This document shows positions 45,623 to 55,234 of a stretch of DNA of 64,000 nucleotides, in pieces; within the stretch, counting starts at the first letter, position 1, and each line of letters starts with the position of its first letter. Source of the DNA: Candidatus Omnitrophota bacterium (GTDB lineage Bacteria > Hinthialibacterota > Hinthialibacteria > Hinthialibacterales > Hinthialibacteraceae); assembly GCA_040755155.1 (NCBI GenBank), contig JBFMBP010000054.1:62001-126000 (forward strand). Direction: 5' to 3'. Under the pieces are notes generated by a model, which saw only the letters and a list, made by a program, of their open reading frames with translations, had not been told where the DNA came from and did not search any database. The position numbers and the translations under genes are program-made.

Positions 45623-45865
45623 AAGATAGAATCGCGCCAATTCGAACTTAACGCACTTCTCATATTAAAAGCATTGCCGATTACAGGAGAGTAAGTATAA
45701 TCATAAGCTTAGACAATTATTCGGCGGCTTTGCCTCTAGTGTTGGATAGGCCGATTTTTGGGGTCTAACTTTTCAAACTAAACGCATCCTTTTTCGATAG
45801 AACGATAAGCATAGATGAAACCCTCGTTCTTGGGCGGGGGTTTTTCTGCGGAATGAGTATTTACG

Positions 45866-47677
45866 ATGAAAACCATGATGCAAAATCCCAATTTGCGCAA
45901 TATCGCCATCATCGCCCACGTCGATCACGGCAAAACCACTTTGGTCGATTACATGTTCAAGCAAAGCGGCGCCTTCCGCGAGAATCAGGCCGTGGAAGAA
46001 CGGATCATGGACAGCATGGACCTGGAGCGCGAACGAGGCATTACCATCGCCGCCAAGAATTGCTCCGTCCGTTGGAACAATACGAAAATCAATATTCTCG
46101 ATACGCCGGGCCACGCCGACTTCGGCGGCGAAGTGGAACGCGCCCTGATGATGGTCGACGGCGCCATTTTGCTGGTGGACGCTTCGGAGGGGCCGCTTCC
46201 GCAAACCCGCTTCGTTTTGAAGAAGGCTTTGGACAATAAACTCAAGATCATCGTGGCCGTCAATAAGATCGACCGCAAGGATGCGCGGCCCCAAGAAGTA
46301 TTGAATGAAATTTACGACCTTTTTATCGATTTGGACGCCAACGAAGAACAAATCGAATTTCCCGTTCTTTTCGCCATTGGGCGGGAGGGAATCGCTCAAC
46401 GCAGTTTGGAAGAGAAAGGCGAAAATCTTCATCCCCTTTTCGAAACGATCCTGAAGGAAATTCCTCCTCCCGCCTTCGATCCGGACGAGCCGTTTCAAAT
46501 GTTGGTTTCCGATCTGGATTATTCGGAATATTTGGGAAGGCTGGCCATCGGCAAAATCGCCAATGGCGCCGCTCATTGCAACGATAGTTTGGTCTGCCTT
46601 GACGGCAACGGCAAAGCCAAACCGCTGCGCGTAGTCAAACTGGCGGTTTATGAAGGCATCAAACTGAAAGACGTGGAGAGCGTGGAGACGGGAGATATCG
46701 CCATCCTGGCGGGAATCGACGACGTTCATATCGGCGATACGATCTGCAACCGCCAAACTCCTAAAGCCTTGAAGCGCATCACGGTTGACGAACCCACCGT
46801 CAGCATGAAATTCGCCAACAACTCCTCTCCCTTTTCGGGCAAGGAAGGCAAATTCGTCCAATCCACGAAAATCCGCGAACGGCTCTTCAAGGAGACGCTC
46901 AGCGACGTTTCGCTGCAAGTGGAAGAGACGGACGACGCCAACGTATTAATGGTCAAAGGGCGCGGGGAATTTCAAATGGTGATCTTGATCGAAACATTGC
47001 GGCGGGAAGGCTTCGAACTGGCCGTGGGCAGGCCGCAGGTGATCTTCAAATACAAAAACGGAATGCTGCAGGAACCGATCGAACACCTTTTTGTGGACTG
47101 CGACGAAACGTTCGTCGGCGTAGTGACGGAAAAACTATCTCAACGCAAAGGACGGATGATCAACCTCGTCAATCATGGAACCGGACGGGTGCGCACGGAA
47201 TTTTCTATTCCTTCGCGCGGGCTAATCGGTTACCGCAACGAATTTCTAACCGATACCAAGGGCACGGGCATCATGAATTCTTACCTGCAAGGCTACGAGG
47301 AGCATCGGGGCGATTTCGTTACGCGCCTGACCGGCTCCATCGTCTCCGACCGCCAGGGGGCTGCCGTTCCCTATGCTCTGTTCAATTTGGAGCCGCGCGG
47401 AGTGCTTTTCGTCCGTCCAGGCGATCCCGTATACGAGGGAATGATTGTGGGAGAGCATAACCGGGACAACGATCTCAACGTCAATCCTTGCAAGGAAAAG
47501 AAACTAAGCAATATGCGCAGTTCGGGAAAGGACGAAGCCGTGGTTCTGACGCCCGTCATTCCCATGACCTTGGAAAAAGCCATCGAGTTCATCAAAGAAG
47601 ACGAGATGGTGGAAGCGACGCCCAAGTCGGTAAGACTGCGAAAAACCATACTTCCAGCCAACCAGCGAAAACCGTGA
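45866..47677 (+). CDS. typA: ribosome-associated GTPase BipA/TypA
   Basis: The 603-residue protein has the full translational GTPase set near its start: G1 AHVDHGKTT, G2 RERGITIAAKN, G3 DTPGHADFGGEV and G4 NKIDRKDARP. The EF-G-like domains and the BipA-specific C-terminal domain follow (RGLIGYRNEFLTDTKGTG). BipA helps 50S subunit assembly and stress or cold growth on the ribosome. Length is normal. The first ATG is used; further ATGs lie within four codons and the ribosome-binding site is weak. It stands alone after the terminator. Confidence 0.97.
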   Translation: MKTMMQNPNLRNIAIIAHVDHGKTTLVDYMFKQSGAFRENQAVEERIMDSMDLERERGITIAAKNCSVRWNNTKINILDTPGHADFGGEVERALMMVDGAILLVDASEGPLPQTRFVLKKALDNKLKIIVAVNKIDRKDARPQEVLNEIYDLFIDLDANEEQIEFPVLFAIGREGIAQRSLEEKGENLHPLFETILKEIPPPAFDPDEPFQMLVSDLDYSEYLGRLAIGKIANGAAHCNDSLVCLDGNGKAKPLRVVKLAVYEGIKLKDVESVETGDIAILAGIDDVHIGDTICNRQTPKALKRITVDEPTVSMKFANNSSPFSGKEGKFVQSTKIRERLFKETLSDVSLQVEETDDANVLMVKGRGEFQMVILIETLRREGFELAVGRPQVIFKYKNGMLQEPIEHLFVDCDETFVGVVTEKLSQRKGRMINLVNHGTGRVRTEFSIPSRGLIGYRNEFLTDTKGTGIMNSYLQGYEEHRGDFVTRLTGSIVSDRQGAAVPYALFNLEPRGVLFVRPGDPVYEGMIVGEHNRDNDLNVNPCKEKKLSNMRSSGKDEAVVLTPVIPMTLEKAIEFIKEDEMVEATPKSVRLRKTILPANQRKP

Positions 47678-48075
47678 TTCTTCGATTCAACTCGGCCTAA
47701 TAACTGGAATTCCTGTCGATTCGTTGGACGAACGAATCGTCAAGTCATTTTTTCCTATTGGTATCCGGTGAAATCAATGGGGATATGGCTTCGTTTATTG
47801 CTTGAAGATACAGTGTATCTCTCGTAGTTACATGATTAGCGTTTTTTCTTTCTTCACCGATAAAAATTTGCATCTTTCTCTCCCCCGCATCATCTCTCCT
47901 TGAGCCATAAATCCTTCATTGCGAAGTAGTTATCGAAATTATTACTTTTTCGTCTCACAATCGTTTATTATGGTTTCTTTTTTGCTAATATTTATTGCGG
48001 AAATTCCGAATCGACGCTCATGATTGAGAATCGTCGTTTTCATGACGCCACTTTCACAAAACAAAGGATGCCGCT
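47678..48075. other. intergenic region, no gene seen
   Basis: A+T-rich, no hairpin or open frame of interest was recognised between typA and the laminin B protein. Confidence 0.5.
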
Positions 48076-49584
48076 ATGAAGAGAAATTGGTTCTGTTTAA
48101 CAGTGTTGGGGATTTTCGTACTCGGCTTGCCGGGCATAACGCGGGCGCAAACAAGTAATCTGGCTGGAAATTGGAAACTTACGACATTTGTGAGCGGTTC
48201 CGAATATGGCGTGATGTCCATCGACGCTTCGGGCGTAACCCAGTGCACGGAAGCCATCGTTCATGAGTTGACCGGTGAGGATTTACATTTCGATTTGATT
48301 CAACAAGGACGTTTGCAGGTCGGCGAGGAAGGTTCCGTAATCTACGCGGCGGGGGGAATCGCCTCGGCGTCGGAAAATAGCGCTTACCGGGTGACCGTGG
48401 AAGCGGCGGGAGCGGGTTTGGTTTCTCCCGCCTCGAATATGATCGCCGGAGTGTGGACGGAAAATCAAGTTTATACGAAACTCATCGTCCCTCTCGAAGT
48501 GTTCAGTGCGACGCCGGTTCCATTTCTACTGATAAAAGAAGGCTCGATTCCGGAACTGCCCGGCCTGATCGTGCAGGAGGCGGCGGGTAACTGGAACGTC
48601 ACGCTGAATGGCTCCACATTGGAGATCGGTTGGACCGGCGGCGTTACTCTCAACACCAACGGGACATTGATCGGTTTTTTGATCGATAAGCGCGGTCCTA
48701 TCGATCGCACTATTCCCTCGGTAGGATTTTTCACGTTGTCTGAGACAGGCGAGTTCGCTTTCGAATTCTCCGCCACGGTGGATATTCCCAATCTGGGCGG
48801 TAAAACCGTTACCATTTCCGGTTCAGGAACGATCGGCGAAGATCGAAAAACCATTCAAGGAACGTGGACATTGACCATTGCTCCCGCAACGGATGGAACC
48901 AGCGGCAAAATTCGATCGACGCCATTTGTTTTGGACATTCAAGCGGACGCAACGTATTCCGGCGATTTTACCATGACGAAGGAATCCGTTACGCCGCCTG
49001 CAGAGCCTGCGCCCATACCCTCGGAATTGTCGATTCAAATCGCCTCCAGCGCCTTCGACGCCGACCGCGAGGAATGGCTGGTAATCGGCGACGCCCAGGA
49101 TAATACGCAACTCCCCTTTTATCGCAATGTAGACGGGAATCCCGGAGGGTATATCGAAGCGGTGGACGACGTGTCGGGGGGAACATGGTATTGGTTCGCT
49201 CCGGTGAAATTCCTGGGTGACAAATCGGCCGCCTATGGCGGATTGCTGACCTACGATATCCGGCAATCCGATCCCACCGAACAATACGATGAAGCCGACG
49301 TTATTCTCCAAGGCGCAGCTGGATTGAGATTGTCCTACCAATTTCATAAATCGCCGGGAGTGAAATGGACCTCGTACATGGTTTCTCTTACAGAAGGGGG
49401 ATGGAATGTTGTGGGAGCGTATCGAAACGCGACCAAAGCGGAAATGATAGCGGTGCTATCGACGCTGCGCGAATTGTGGATTCGGGGCGAGTATCGCAAC
49501 GGCGATGACCGCGGCGGCCTGGATAACGTCATGATGATAGGAGTATCGGAATCCACGCCGATCGGAGATTGGACGATTTACTGA
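48076..49584 (+). CDS. secreted protein with C-terminal laminin B domain
   Basis: A signal peptide (about residues 1-25) is followed by about 300 residues of unknown, glycine- and threonine-rich beta structure; it includes lipocalin-like SLAGNWKL-type and IQGTWTLT strands. From about residue 323 to the end comes a laminin B (laminin IV) domain. It shows GNPGGYIEAVDD, FAPVKFLGDKSAAYGGLLTYDIR, VILQGAAGLRLSYQF and LWIRGEYRNGDDRGGLDNVMM. This domain is an extracellular binding module. The protein is probably released or cell-surface bound, with an unknown ligand. AAAGGA precedes the ATG. A very strong terminator follows. Confidence 0.8.
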   Translation: MKRNWFCLTVLGIFVLGLPGITRAQTSNLAGNWKLTTFVSGSEYGVMSIDASGVTQCTEAIVHELTGEDLHFDLIQQGRLQVGEEGSVIYAAGGIASASENSAYRVTVEAAGAGLVSPASNMIAGVWTENQVYTKLIVPLEVFSATPVPFLLIKEGSIPELPGLIVQEAAGNWNVTLNGSTLEIGWTGGVTLNTNGTLIGFLIDKRGPIDRTIPSVGFFTLSETGEFAFEFSATVDIPNLGGKTVTISGSGTIGEDRKTIQGTWTLTIAPATDGTSGKIRSTPFVLDIQADATYSGDFTMTKESVTPPAEPAPIPSELSIQIASSAFDADREEWLVIGDAQDNTQLPFYRNVDGNPGGYIEAVDDVSGGTWYWFAPVKFLGDKSAAYGGLLTYDIRQSDPTEQYDEADVILQGAAGLRLSYQFHKSPGVKWTSYMVSLTEGGWNVVGAYRNATKAEMIAVLSTLRELWIRGEYRNGDDRGGLDNVMMIGVSESTPIGDWTIY

Positions 49585-49613
49585 ACGCGGGTTTTTCGCT
49601 GGACAAAAAACAT

Positions 49614-49657
49614 ATTCGCGCCTTTGCATGGGATATGCGGAGGCGCGAATTTTTTTT
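49614..49657 (+). terminator. strong terminator after the laminin B gene
   Basis: ATTCGCGCC (49614-49622) pairs with GGCGCGAAT (49642-49650) and a T run follows. The loop holds a small GCAT/ATGC stem. Confidence 0.9.
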
Positions 49658-49740
49658 GAATAACATGAAATCTAACGGATAGTCGTAAAAGAGAAGAATG
49701 ACATATCCATTAATCGCAATTAAAAATTAATAATATGAAT

Positions 49741-50001
49741 TTATCGATACGCATCTCCTCTTGATGAAATCGACTTAATAAATACAACTTGGTTTACGTA
49801 ATCGATGGTAAAAACGATTCTCCAATCGCCGAAACGATAACGAAGATTGCCAGCCAAAGCCCCATGCAGTGAAATAATATTATTTTTATGGAAATAGCCC
49901 TTTTCCATTGAGTCAACTATCTTATTTATTCTTTTTTGAGTTTTAGAATCAAGATGGGAATAGGTGCGATAAGCTTGGGTGGAAAGGCGTACTTCATACA
50001 T
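49741..50001 (-). CDS. RelE/ParE superfamily toxin
   Basis: The 86-residue protein matches the RelE/ParE fold: an N-terminal beta strand (MYEVRLSTQAYRTY), two helices, and the end NLRYRFGDWRIVFTIDYVN then KSISSRGDAYR. Toxins of this type cut mRNA on the ribosome or block gyrase. ATG 50001 overlaps the antitoxin's end by 8 bases, so the two are translated together. Which activity it has cannot be told from the sequence. Confidence 0.85.
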   Translation of the reverse strand: MYEVRLSTQAYRTYSHLDSKTQKRINKIVDSMEKGYFHKNNIISLHGALAGNLRYRFGDWRIVFTIDYVNQVVFIKSISSRGDAYR

Positions 50002-50230
50002 TTTTACGAATATGTCTCCAAGAATGCGTCTCTCCTCGACGGACTTGTTCCATTCCTTCTTCAATCTCTCTTTTCATTTTAGAATCCGAAAGCAATTCCA
50101 TAGTGGCTTCCCATTCCTCGCGAGATTTCAAATAATCGGCGAAGTCCGCTAAAAGTTCTTGTTGTTTTGAGGAAAGCAAAGGAAGCGCGTCATCCAATCT
50201 TTTTTGGATATTCGTTTTGACTTTGGGCAT
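49994..50230 (-). CDS. antitoxin of the RelE-type pair
   Basis: The 78-residue protein is helical and charged. ALPLLSSKQQELLADFADYL, EEWEATMELLSDS and EGMEQVRRGETHSWRHIRKNV are typical of RelE-family antitoxins that have lost an obvious DNA-binding motif or carry it in a short N-terminus. GGGAG lies about 8 bases before the ATG at 50230. It precedes the toxin and overlaps it by 8 bases, the usual order for coupled expression. Confidence 0.75.
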   Translation of the reverse strand: MPKVKTNIQKRLDDALPLLSSKQQELLADFADYLKSREEWEATMELLSDSKMKREIEEGMEQVRRGETHSWRHIRKNV

Positions 50231-50544
50231 AGTAAATAACTCCCATTCCATCCTATTCGTTTTCCATTGGGATTGATAAAAACTAGGTGAATTTGGATTA
50301 TTATACAGCCTTCGATCGGTTGCTTCCATAGAAAACAATCGTTCTTTACGGAGTAAAATTTTCCGCTATTTCTGCGAAAAGTCGGTTTTATCTTGTCTTT
50401 TTTCCCCTTTCATATTGTCCTATGGGTTGAAAAGTAATAGAATAATACATAGGAAAATTATTGAGAACTCAATAACTTCCCGGATCCTTCATCGTGGCAT
50501 CGGCTCCGCATGAGAGACAAATTCGGTGAAAAAGGAGAATTTCA
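50231..50544. other. intergenic region, no gene seen
   Basis: About 310 A+T-rich bases upstream of both the antitoxin (minus) and the small unknown gene (plus). It must hold both promoters, but I cannot place them. Confidence 0.4.
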
Positions 50545-50856
50545 ATGAAATTCTCGAAAAAATACGATGCGGAAATCCGGGTGCAGGTGACCAAACGCCT
50601 TCCCAAGCGGGATATCCGCAGCGTCGTCAAGGATTTCATTCGCCAAGGGCTGACCTTCGCCATTTCCCAACATGACGCCGAGTACGAAGTCTGGCGTCAA
50701 ATCCTTCCGGGAGACCGCCCGCGCGTGAAAAACCGTAAGGACGGCATGATTCCGGCGGGCATTATCGAAGAGGATCGCAACGATCTGGAAGGACGGAATT
50801 TCGTTTGCGTCTGGGATCAAGGCGAGAGAGTCGAGGGAGATTTCGAAGCGATCTGA
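50545..50856 (+). CDS. small protein of unknown function
   Basis: I do not recognise this 103-residue protein. It has a strong AAAAAGGAG box and a normal ATG, so it is very likely real. It is soluble, with a mix of basic (EIRVQVTKRLPKRDIR) and acidic (EEDRNDLEGRNF) stretches and no signal or membrane segment. Its last 40 bases overlap, on the other strand, the end of the O-antigen ligase-like gene. Nothing around it gives a job. Confidence 0.6.
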   Translation: MKFSKKYDAEIRVQVTKRLPKRDIRSVVKDFIRQGLTFAISQHDAEYEVWRQILPGDRPRVKNRKDGMIPAGIIEEDRNDLEGRNFVCVWDQGERVEGDFEAI

Positions 50857-52262
50857 TCGTTGGACGATTCGACATTCTTCCCATCCATGACGGGAAGGGT
50901 CATCCCAATTCCCATCATGACGCCCAGCCACGCCGCTGTCCGCATTTGAGCGAACATGGGTGCGAACATTTCCGCCGCGGCGAAAGCGGCGAAGGAGCAG
51001 GCGATTCCTTTGGAAACCGCTTGCAGGTATAAGTCTTGCAACGCGCCGTTTTGCCGCAGTAGACGCCTCAGAAAAGCAATATGCAGCAGAACGTAGGAAA
51101 AAAATCCGAGAATCCCCATCTTAACCGCCGCCCACAAATAGGTATTATGCACTCCCAGTAGATTCGTGCGCGATAGAAAAATTTCCATCGGCATCACTCC
51201 GCCAAGGCCAATGCCGAAGAGGGGATGGCGTTTGATGCTGATGCAGGCGTTTTGCCATTCGACGAGACGGTAATTGGCGCTGCTCTCTTTGGTGGGATGG
51301 AGAATGGATTCGAAGCGCATTCCGATAGCCTGCCACTGCCCCATAACCGTAATCAATCCCGCCATGAGAACGCCGCCCAACAGCAGCCACGCCGCCATCC
51401 GCATTTTGGCTTTCCGTCCCTGCATCCAAAAGAGCAGTAGAAGGCCCGCCGCCAAGGCGACGTAATAAGCGCGCTTGTAGGAAAAGAGAAAAGTATAGAA
51501 AACCACGGGCGTAAATAGCAGATATATCCGCTTAAAGGGAAAAGCGTATTTCCCTATGATAATAACTCCAAGAAACAAGAGATAAGTAACGAACGTCAGG
51601 GAGTCTTCCCAACCCGTAAAGATGGCTCGGATTCGCCATTTGATCTCCAGTCCTTCCCCCAAAAGATAGAGATAAGCTCCTTCCAGCGATTTTAAAATCA
51701 CGGCGAAAAAGAAAAGCGAGAGAAATCCCTGCAAAGAGGCCTTGGTTCGAATCAGGTTCACAGCCAGGAAATAAGAAAGGAAGAAATGAAGCATTCGCCG
51801 GGGTTCGAATAGGCGCAGGGGATCGCCGTACAACCGGATGCAGGTGAGATACCCGATCAAGGCGGCCAATCCGAAGAGCAGGACGGAAAAGTCGAGGCGC
51901 GTTCCCGCTATTCTCCCTTGGCGTTGAATCAGCGCCGCCAGGATCAAAAAGACGAACGCCAATTCGAAAGCGTTCATGCCGATAAAAGGCAGATTGACGC
52001 GATAAATCGTAACGTCCAGTTTTTCCGTCGTAAGAAGGACGTCTTCCGAGAAGAGCGTTTCTATGGCGAAGAAAAGTCCAAAAGCCAAGTCCGGACGAGA
52101 AACAAGGAGAAAGACTCCTAAAACCGCCGCTAGAACCGCCGCCGTGGAATAGGGCGGATAGACGATCCCCGCCGCCGCCAAAACCAGGACGGCGGCGGCG
52201 AATAGCGGAGTATGGATTCGATTTATAGTATGGGATGAAGCGTCCATAAATTCCGATTCCAT
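50817..52262 (-). CDS. O-antigen ligase / polymerase-like membrane protein (WaaL/Wzy type)
   Basis: The 481-residue protein has about eleven to twelve membrane helices. The long extracytoplasmic loop (near YRLVEWQNACISIKRHPLFGIGLGGV) is typical of the O-antigen ligase family, where a conserved arginine and histidine in this loop are needed for activity. These enzymes join or polymerise lipid-linked sugars in the periplasm. Exact role (ligase or polymerase) is open. The C-terminal end overlaps the small gene at 50545-50856 by 40 bases on opposite strands. No ribosome-binding site stands out before the ATG. Confidence 0.8.
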   Translation of the reverse strand: MESEFMDASSHTINRIHTPLFAAAVLVLAAAGIVYPPYSTAAVLAAVLGVFLLVSRPDLAFGLFFAIETLFSEDVLLTTEKLDVTIYRVNLPFIGMNAFELAFVFLILAALIQRQGRIAGTRLDFSVLLFGLAALIGYLTCIRLYGDPLRLFEPRRMLHFFLSYFLAVNLIRTKASLQGFLSLFFFAVILKSLEGAYLYLLGEGLEIKWRIRAIFTGWEDSLTFVTYLLFLGVIIIGKYAFPFKRIYLLFTPVVFYTFLFSYKRAYYVALAAGLLLLFWMQGRKAKMRMAAWLLLGGVLMAGLITVMGQWQAIGMRFESILHPTKESSANYRLVEWQNACISIKRHPLFGIGLGGVMPMEIFLSRTNLLGVHNTYLWAAVKMGILGFFSYVLLHIAFLRRLLRQNGALQDLYLQAVSKGIACSFAAFAAAEMFAPMFAQMRTAAWLGVMMGIGMTLPVMDGKNVESSNDQIASKSPSTLSP

Positions 52263-52450
52263 CCGCTTGCAAGCCTTTGATTATTCGATGCCCCAAAAGG
52301 ATTGCATACTTCATGCAAGAATCAAGGAGAAGAAATGGCGCTTTTTTTGCTTCAGCGAAAAAAAGTATTATAAAATATATGATTGAATTTTTCGACATAG
52401 AAAGTAGAATTTAATTGATATTCTCAATTGCGATGATGGGGAGCCTTCGC

Positions 52451-54622
52451 ATGTCTAGTGAAATTTTGGCAAAAGATCAATCCATTCCCCTCTGTTCCCA
52501 TATCAATCATCCATACTTGGATGAGGTTCTCCAGACTTCCCCCATCGGCGTTCTCATTCTGGACGAAGAACGGCGCATTACATGGCTCAATCAGGAAGTA
52601 GAACGGATGCTTGGCCCCAGCGGCGTCGTGCGGGGTTGCGAAATATCGGCGTTATGCGAAAGGGGGGAAGACGTTCAACCGTTCAAAGAATATCTTGCGG
52701 CGCGCAACGGACGCTGCATGACTCTCGCTCTCAAACAATCGGGAGACGGGCGCATTCATGTGAAGATTCATGCCTTTCCCCGCGGGGCGGAAACGCTTCT
52801 TTATCTGGAGAATATAACGGATGTCTCGGCGTTGAGCGAAGAATTGTTCAATTTCAAATCCGCCATCAACTCCGCCGAGGACGCCATTGCGCTCTTCGAT
52901 AACGATGGATTGATTTTTTATACGAATCCCGCTTTCGAGAAACAGATGCGCTGGTCCGCCGATTGCATCCTTGGCATGAATATCGATCGATTTTGGAAAG
53001 AAAGCCTCCCCCGCGAGGCTTGCGAGATCATGTGGCGGCAGATCCGCGAGAAATCCTTCTGGTCGGGAGAGGTCGTTTGCCGACGGGCTAATGGAGAATC
53101 TTTCGATGCGGACATCCGCATTACGCCCATTAAGGAGGAATCCCAAGCCGTCGCCGGCTTCATCTGCATTCAACGGGATATTTCCCGGCAGAAGAAGTTG
53201 GAAAAAGAACTTTCGATGTATTCGGAAATATTGGAAAGGAAAGTCGACGACCGCGCGACGGCGCTTTCGAAGTTGCATGAGATTTCGAAACTGTTTCACA
53301 CCGAGGAGACTCTGGAAAAACGTCTTCGCCTTGTTCTCATTGCGGCAACGGCGGGGGAGACGTTTCGCTTCAATCGCGCCTTTCTTCTCCTTGTAAATGA
53401 GGAAACGCAATGGCTGGAAGGCAAAATCGCCATCGGCCCTTCCAATCCGCAAGAGGCTTCTTCCATTTGGAGCGAAATCGAAACGCTGCCCAAAGATGGC
53501 ACGATCACCGGCGCTTTGCAGACTTATCTCGCTCATCCCGGCCGAGGCGACCGCTACGTTAACGAACTTGTCCGGCAACTTTCCGTTCCTATGCCGCACA
53601 ATTCTTCCATCTTGTTACAATCTTTGCGGAACAAGCGCAGTTATATCGTTCGCAAGAGCAAGTCGGACGTGGAGTTCGATGCGGATATTATCCATAAACT
53701 GGGATCGGACAACTTTGCCGTCGTTCCTCTTTTGGTGCGGGAAAGGCCGATCGGGGTTTTAGTCGTGGATAACGTCATCACGCAGAGGATCATCGTGGGT
53801 GAGGATCTCAAGATGCTGGACGTCCTCGGTTCGCAGGCGGCTTTAGCCATCGCCCACGCCCATGCGATCGAAGCGCTGGCTCAAAAGGTCAAAGAAACGG
53901 AACTGGCTTATTCCGAGCTGCGCTTGAGCCAGCAAAAACTGATCGAGTCGGAGAAATTCGCCGCCTTGGGACAAATGGCCGCCACCGTCGCTCACGAAAT
54001 CCGCACTCCCCTGGTAGCCGTCGGCGGCTTCGCCCAACAAATGCTCAAAACGGAGGATAAATCCAAGAAAAACTATCATTACCTGCAAATCATCCGCGAC
54101 GAAGCGTTGCGGTTGGAGGATGTTCTCAACCACCTACTCTATTACGCCCGGCCTTCGACGCCCTTAAAGGATGAGCAGGATATCAACCGGTTTCTCGAAT
54201 CGATTCTCACTTTTATGAAGGCGGAAAGCGATTTCAACAATATTAAAGTGGAGTTGCGTTTCGATCATAATCTCCCGCCCATTCGCTTCGACCGCAATCA
54301 AATGCGTCAGGTGATGATTAATATTTTCAAAAATGCTTTTCAATCGATGGAAAAAGGAGGTACACTTACTATAGCAACTCGCAGCGACGAGGAATGGATT
54401 TATTTGGAAATCCGCGATACGGGCGAAGGCATCGCCCCGGAGCATTTGAATCGCATCTTCGAGCCGTTCTATTCCACGAAGCATTCCGGAACGGGATTGG
54501 GATTGCATGTATCTCAACGAATCGTAGCCAGCCATGGAGGAAACCTTTCGATTACGAGCCGATTAAGAGAAGGGACAACCGCGCTTATACGACTACCCAG
54601 AAAGGGGGATCATTCCCAATGA
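52451..54622 (+). CDS. soluble PAS/GAF sensor histidine kinase
   Basis: The protein has two PAS regions (SPIGVLILDEERRITWLN; SAEDAIALFDNDGLIFYTN, followed by a PAC part), a GAF region (about 270-470) and a HisKA domain with H515 (VAHEIRTPLVAVGGF). A HATPase domain with GEGIAPEHLNRIFEPF and TGLGLHVSQ ends it. No membrane helix is evident, so it senses an internal signal. ATG 52451 is chosen since GGGGAG precedes it; earlier in-frame starts would add 12 residues. Its stop overlaps the next ATG as ATGA, making a two-component operon. Confidence 0.9.
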   Translation: MSSEILAKDQSIPLCSHINHPYLDEVLQTSPIGVLILDEERRITWLNQEVERMLGPSGVVRGCEISALCERGEDVQPFKEYLAARNGRCMTLALKQSGDGRIHVKIHAFPRGAETLLYLENITDVSALSEELFNFKSAINSAEDAIALFDNDGLIFYTNPAFEKQMRWSADCILGMNIDRFWKESLPREACEIMWRQIREKSFWSGEVVCRRANGESFDADIRITPIKEESQAVAGFICIQRDISRQKKLEKELSMYSEILERKVDDRATALSKLHEISKLFHTEETLEKRLRLVLIAATAGETFRFNRAFLLLVNEETQWLEGKIAIGPSNPQEASSIWSEIETLPKDGTITGALQTYLAHPGRGDRYVNELVRQLSVPMPHNSSILLQSLRNKRSYIVRKSKSDVEFDADIIHKLGSDNFAVVPLLVRERPIGVLVVDNVITQRIIVGEDLKMLDVLGSQAALAIAHAHAIEALAQKVKETELAYSELRLSQQKLIESEKFAALGQMAATVAHEIRTPLVAVGGFAQQMLKTEDKSKKNYHYLQIIRDEALRLEDVLNHLLYYARPSTPLKDEQDINRFLESILTFMKAESDFNNIKVELRFDHNLPPIRFDRNQMRQVMINIFKNAFQSMEKGGTLTIATRSDEEWIYLEIRDTGEGIAPEHLNRIFEPFYSTKHSGTGLGLHVSQRIVASHGGNLSITSRLREGTTALIRLPRKGDHSQ

Positions 54623-54984
54623 AGAAAATACTCATCGTCGATGATGAAGAAAATTTGAGGGAATTGTACCGGGTGGAACTCATGGACGAGGGCTTTGAAG
54701 TCATTACGGCGAAAAATGGATTCGAGGGCGTTGAGAAGTGCGAAAACGAAAATCCTGATTTGGTCATCGTCGATATCCGAATGCCGGGCATGGACGGTTT
54801 GGAGACGATTTCCCGCATCCTTAATTTGAACCGGAAGCGTCCCATCATTATTCATTCCGCCTATCCCCATTACCAAGACAATTTCTTAAGTTGGAACGCG
54901 GATGCGTTCGTCGTCAAATCCAGCAATATGGAAGAACTCAAATGCCGGGTGAACGACTGCCTGGCGAGTTTCAATTCCAACTAA
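54619..54984 (+). CDS. single-domain response regulator (receiver only)
   Basis: The 121-residue receiver has D8/D9, the phosphoacceptor D52 (VDIRMPGMDG), a switch serine in IIHSAYPHYQDN and a conserved lysine in VVKSSN, where the usual proline after lysine is changed to serine. This form is common in receivers that follow PAS histidine kinases. AAAGGGGGAT precedes the ATG, which overlaps the kinase stop by 4 bases. Like the receiver at 2109-2501 it has no output domain. Confidence 0.9.
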   Translation: MKKILIVDDEENLRELYRVELMDEGFEVITAKNGFEGVEKCENENPDLVIVDIRMPGMDGLETISRILNLNRKRPIIIHSAYPHYQDNFLSWNADAFVVKSSNMEELKCRVNDCLASFNSN

Positions 54985-55035
54985 TTCCTAATCTAGCCGA
55001 TTAATAACGACGTTCCGAGATCGTGGAAGTAAAAG

Positions 55036-55062
55036 AAAGGCTCGCTCCGAGCCTTTTCTTTT
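55036..55062 (+). terminator. terminator after the receiver gene
   Basis: AAAGGCTCG (55036-55044) pairs with CGAGCCTTT (55048-55056) around CTC, with TCTTTTT following. Confidence 0.85.
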
Positions 55063-55234
55063 TGGATATTTATTAACGAATCGAATAGTCCGCCTTTGCG
55101 GCGCGTGGATGATTCTTCCACTTTTTCGGAAGAAAAAGAATGCCATAATGATGGCGTTCAAGCCATAAGGGAATAAGAAAAGAGATGGAACGCTTTCGGC
55201 CATTGGGAATCATGGTTATGAGGACGAAACGGGA

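Larger units (their letters stand above)
45311..45865. other. intergenic region with repeats and a terminator
   Basis: Contains family B copies (45361-45394 and 45417-45449), a strong terminator at 45496 and a family C copy at about 45563-45622. No gene. Confidence 0.6.

Noticed and set aside
45773-46918. 381-codon open frame on the minus strand
   Set aside because: Antisense shadow of typA without a ribosome-binding site or domain.
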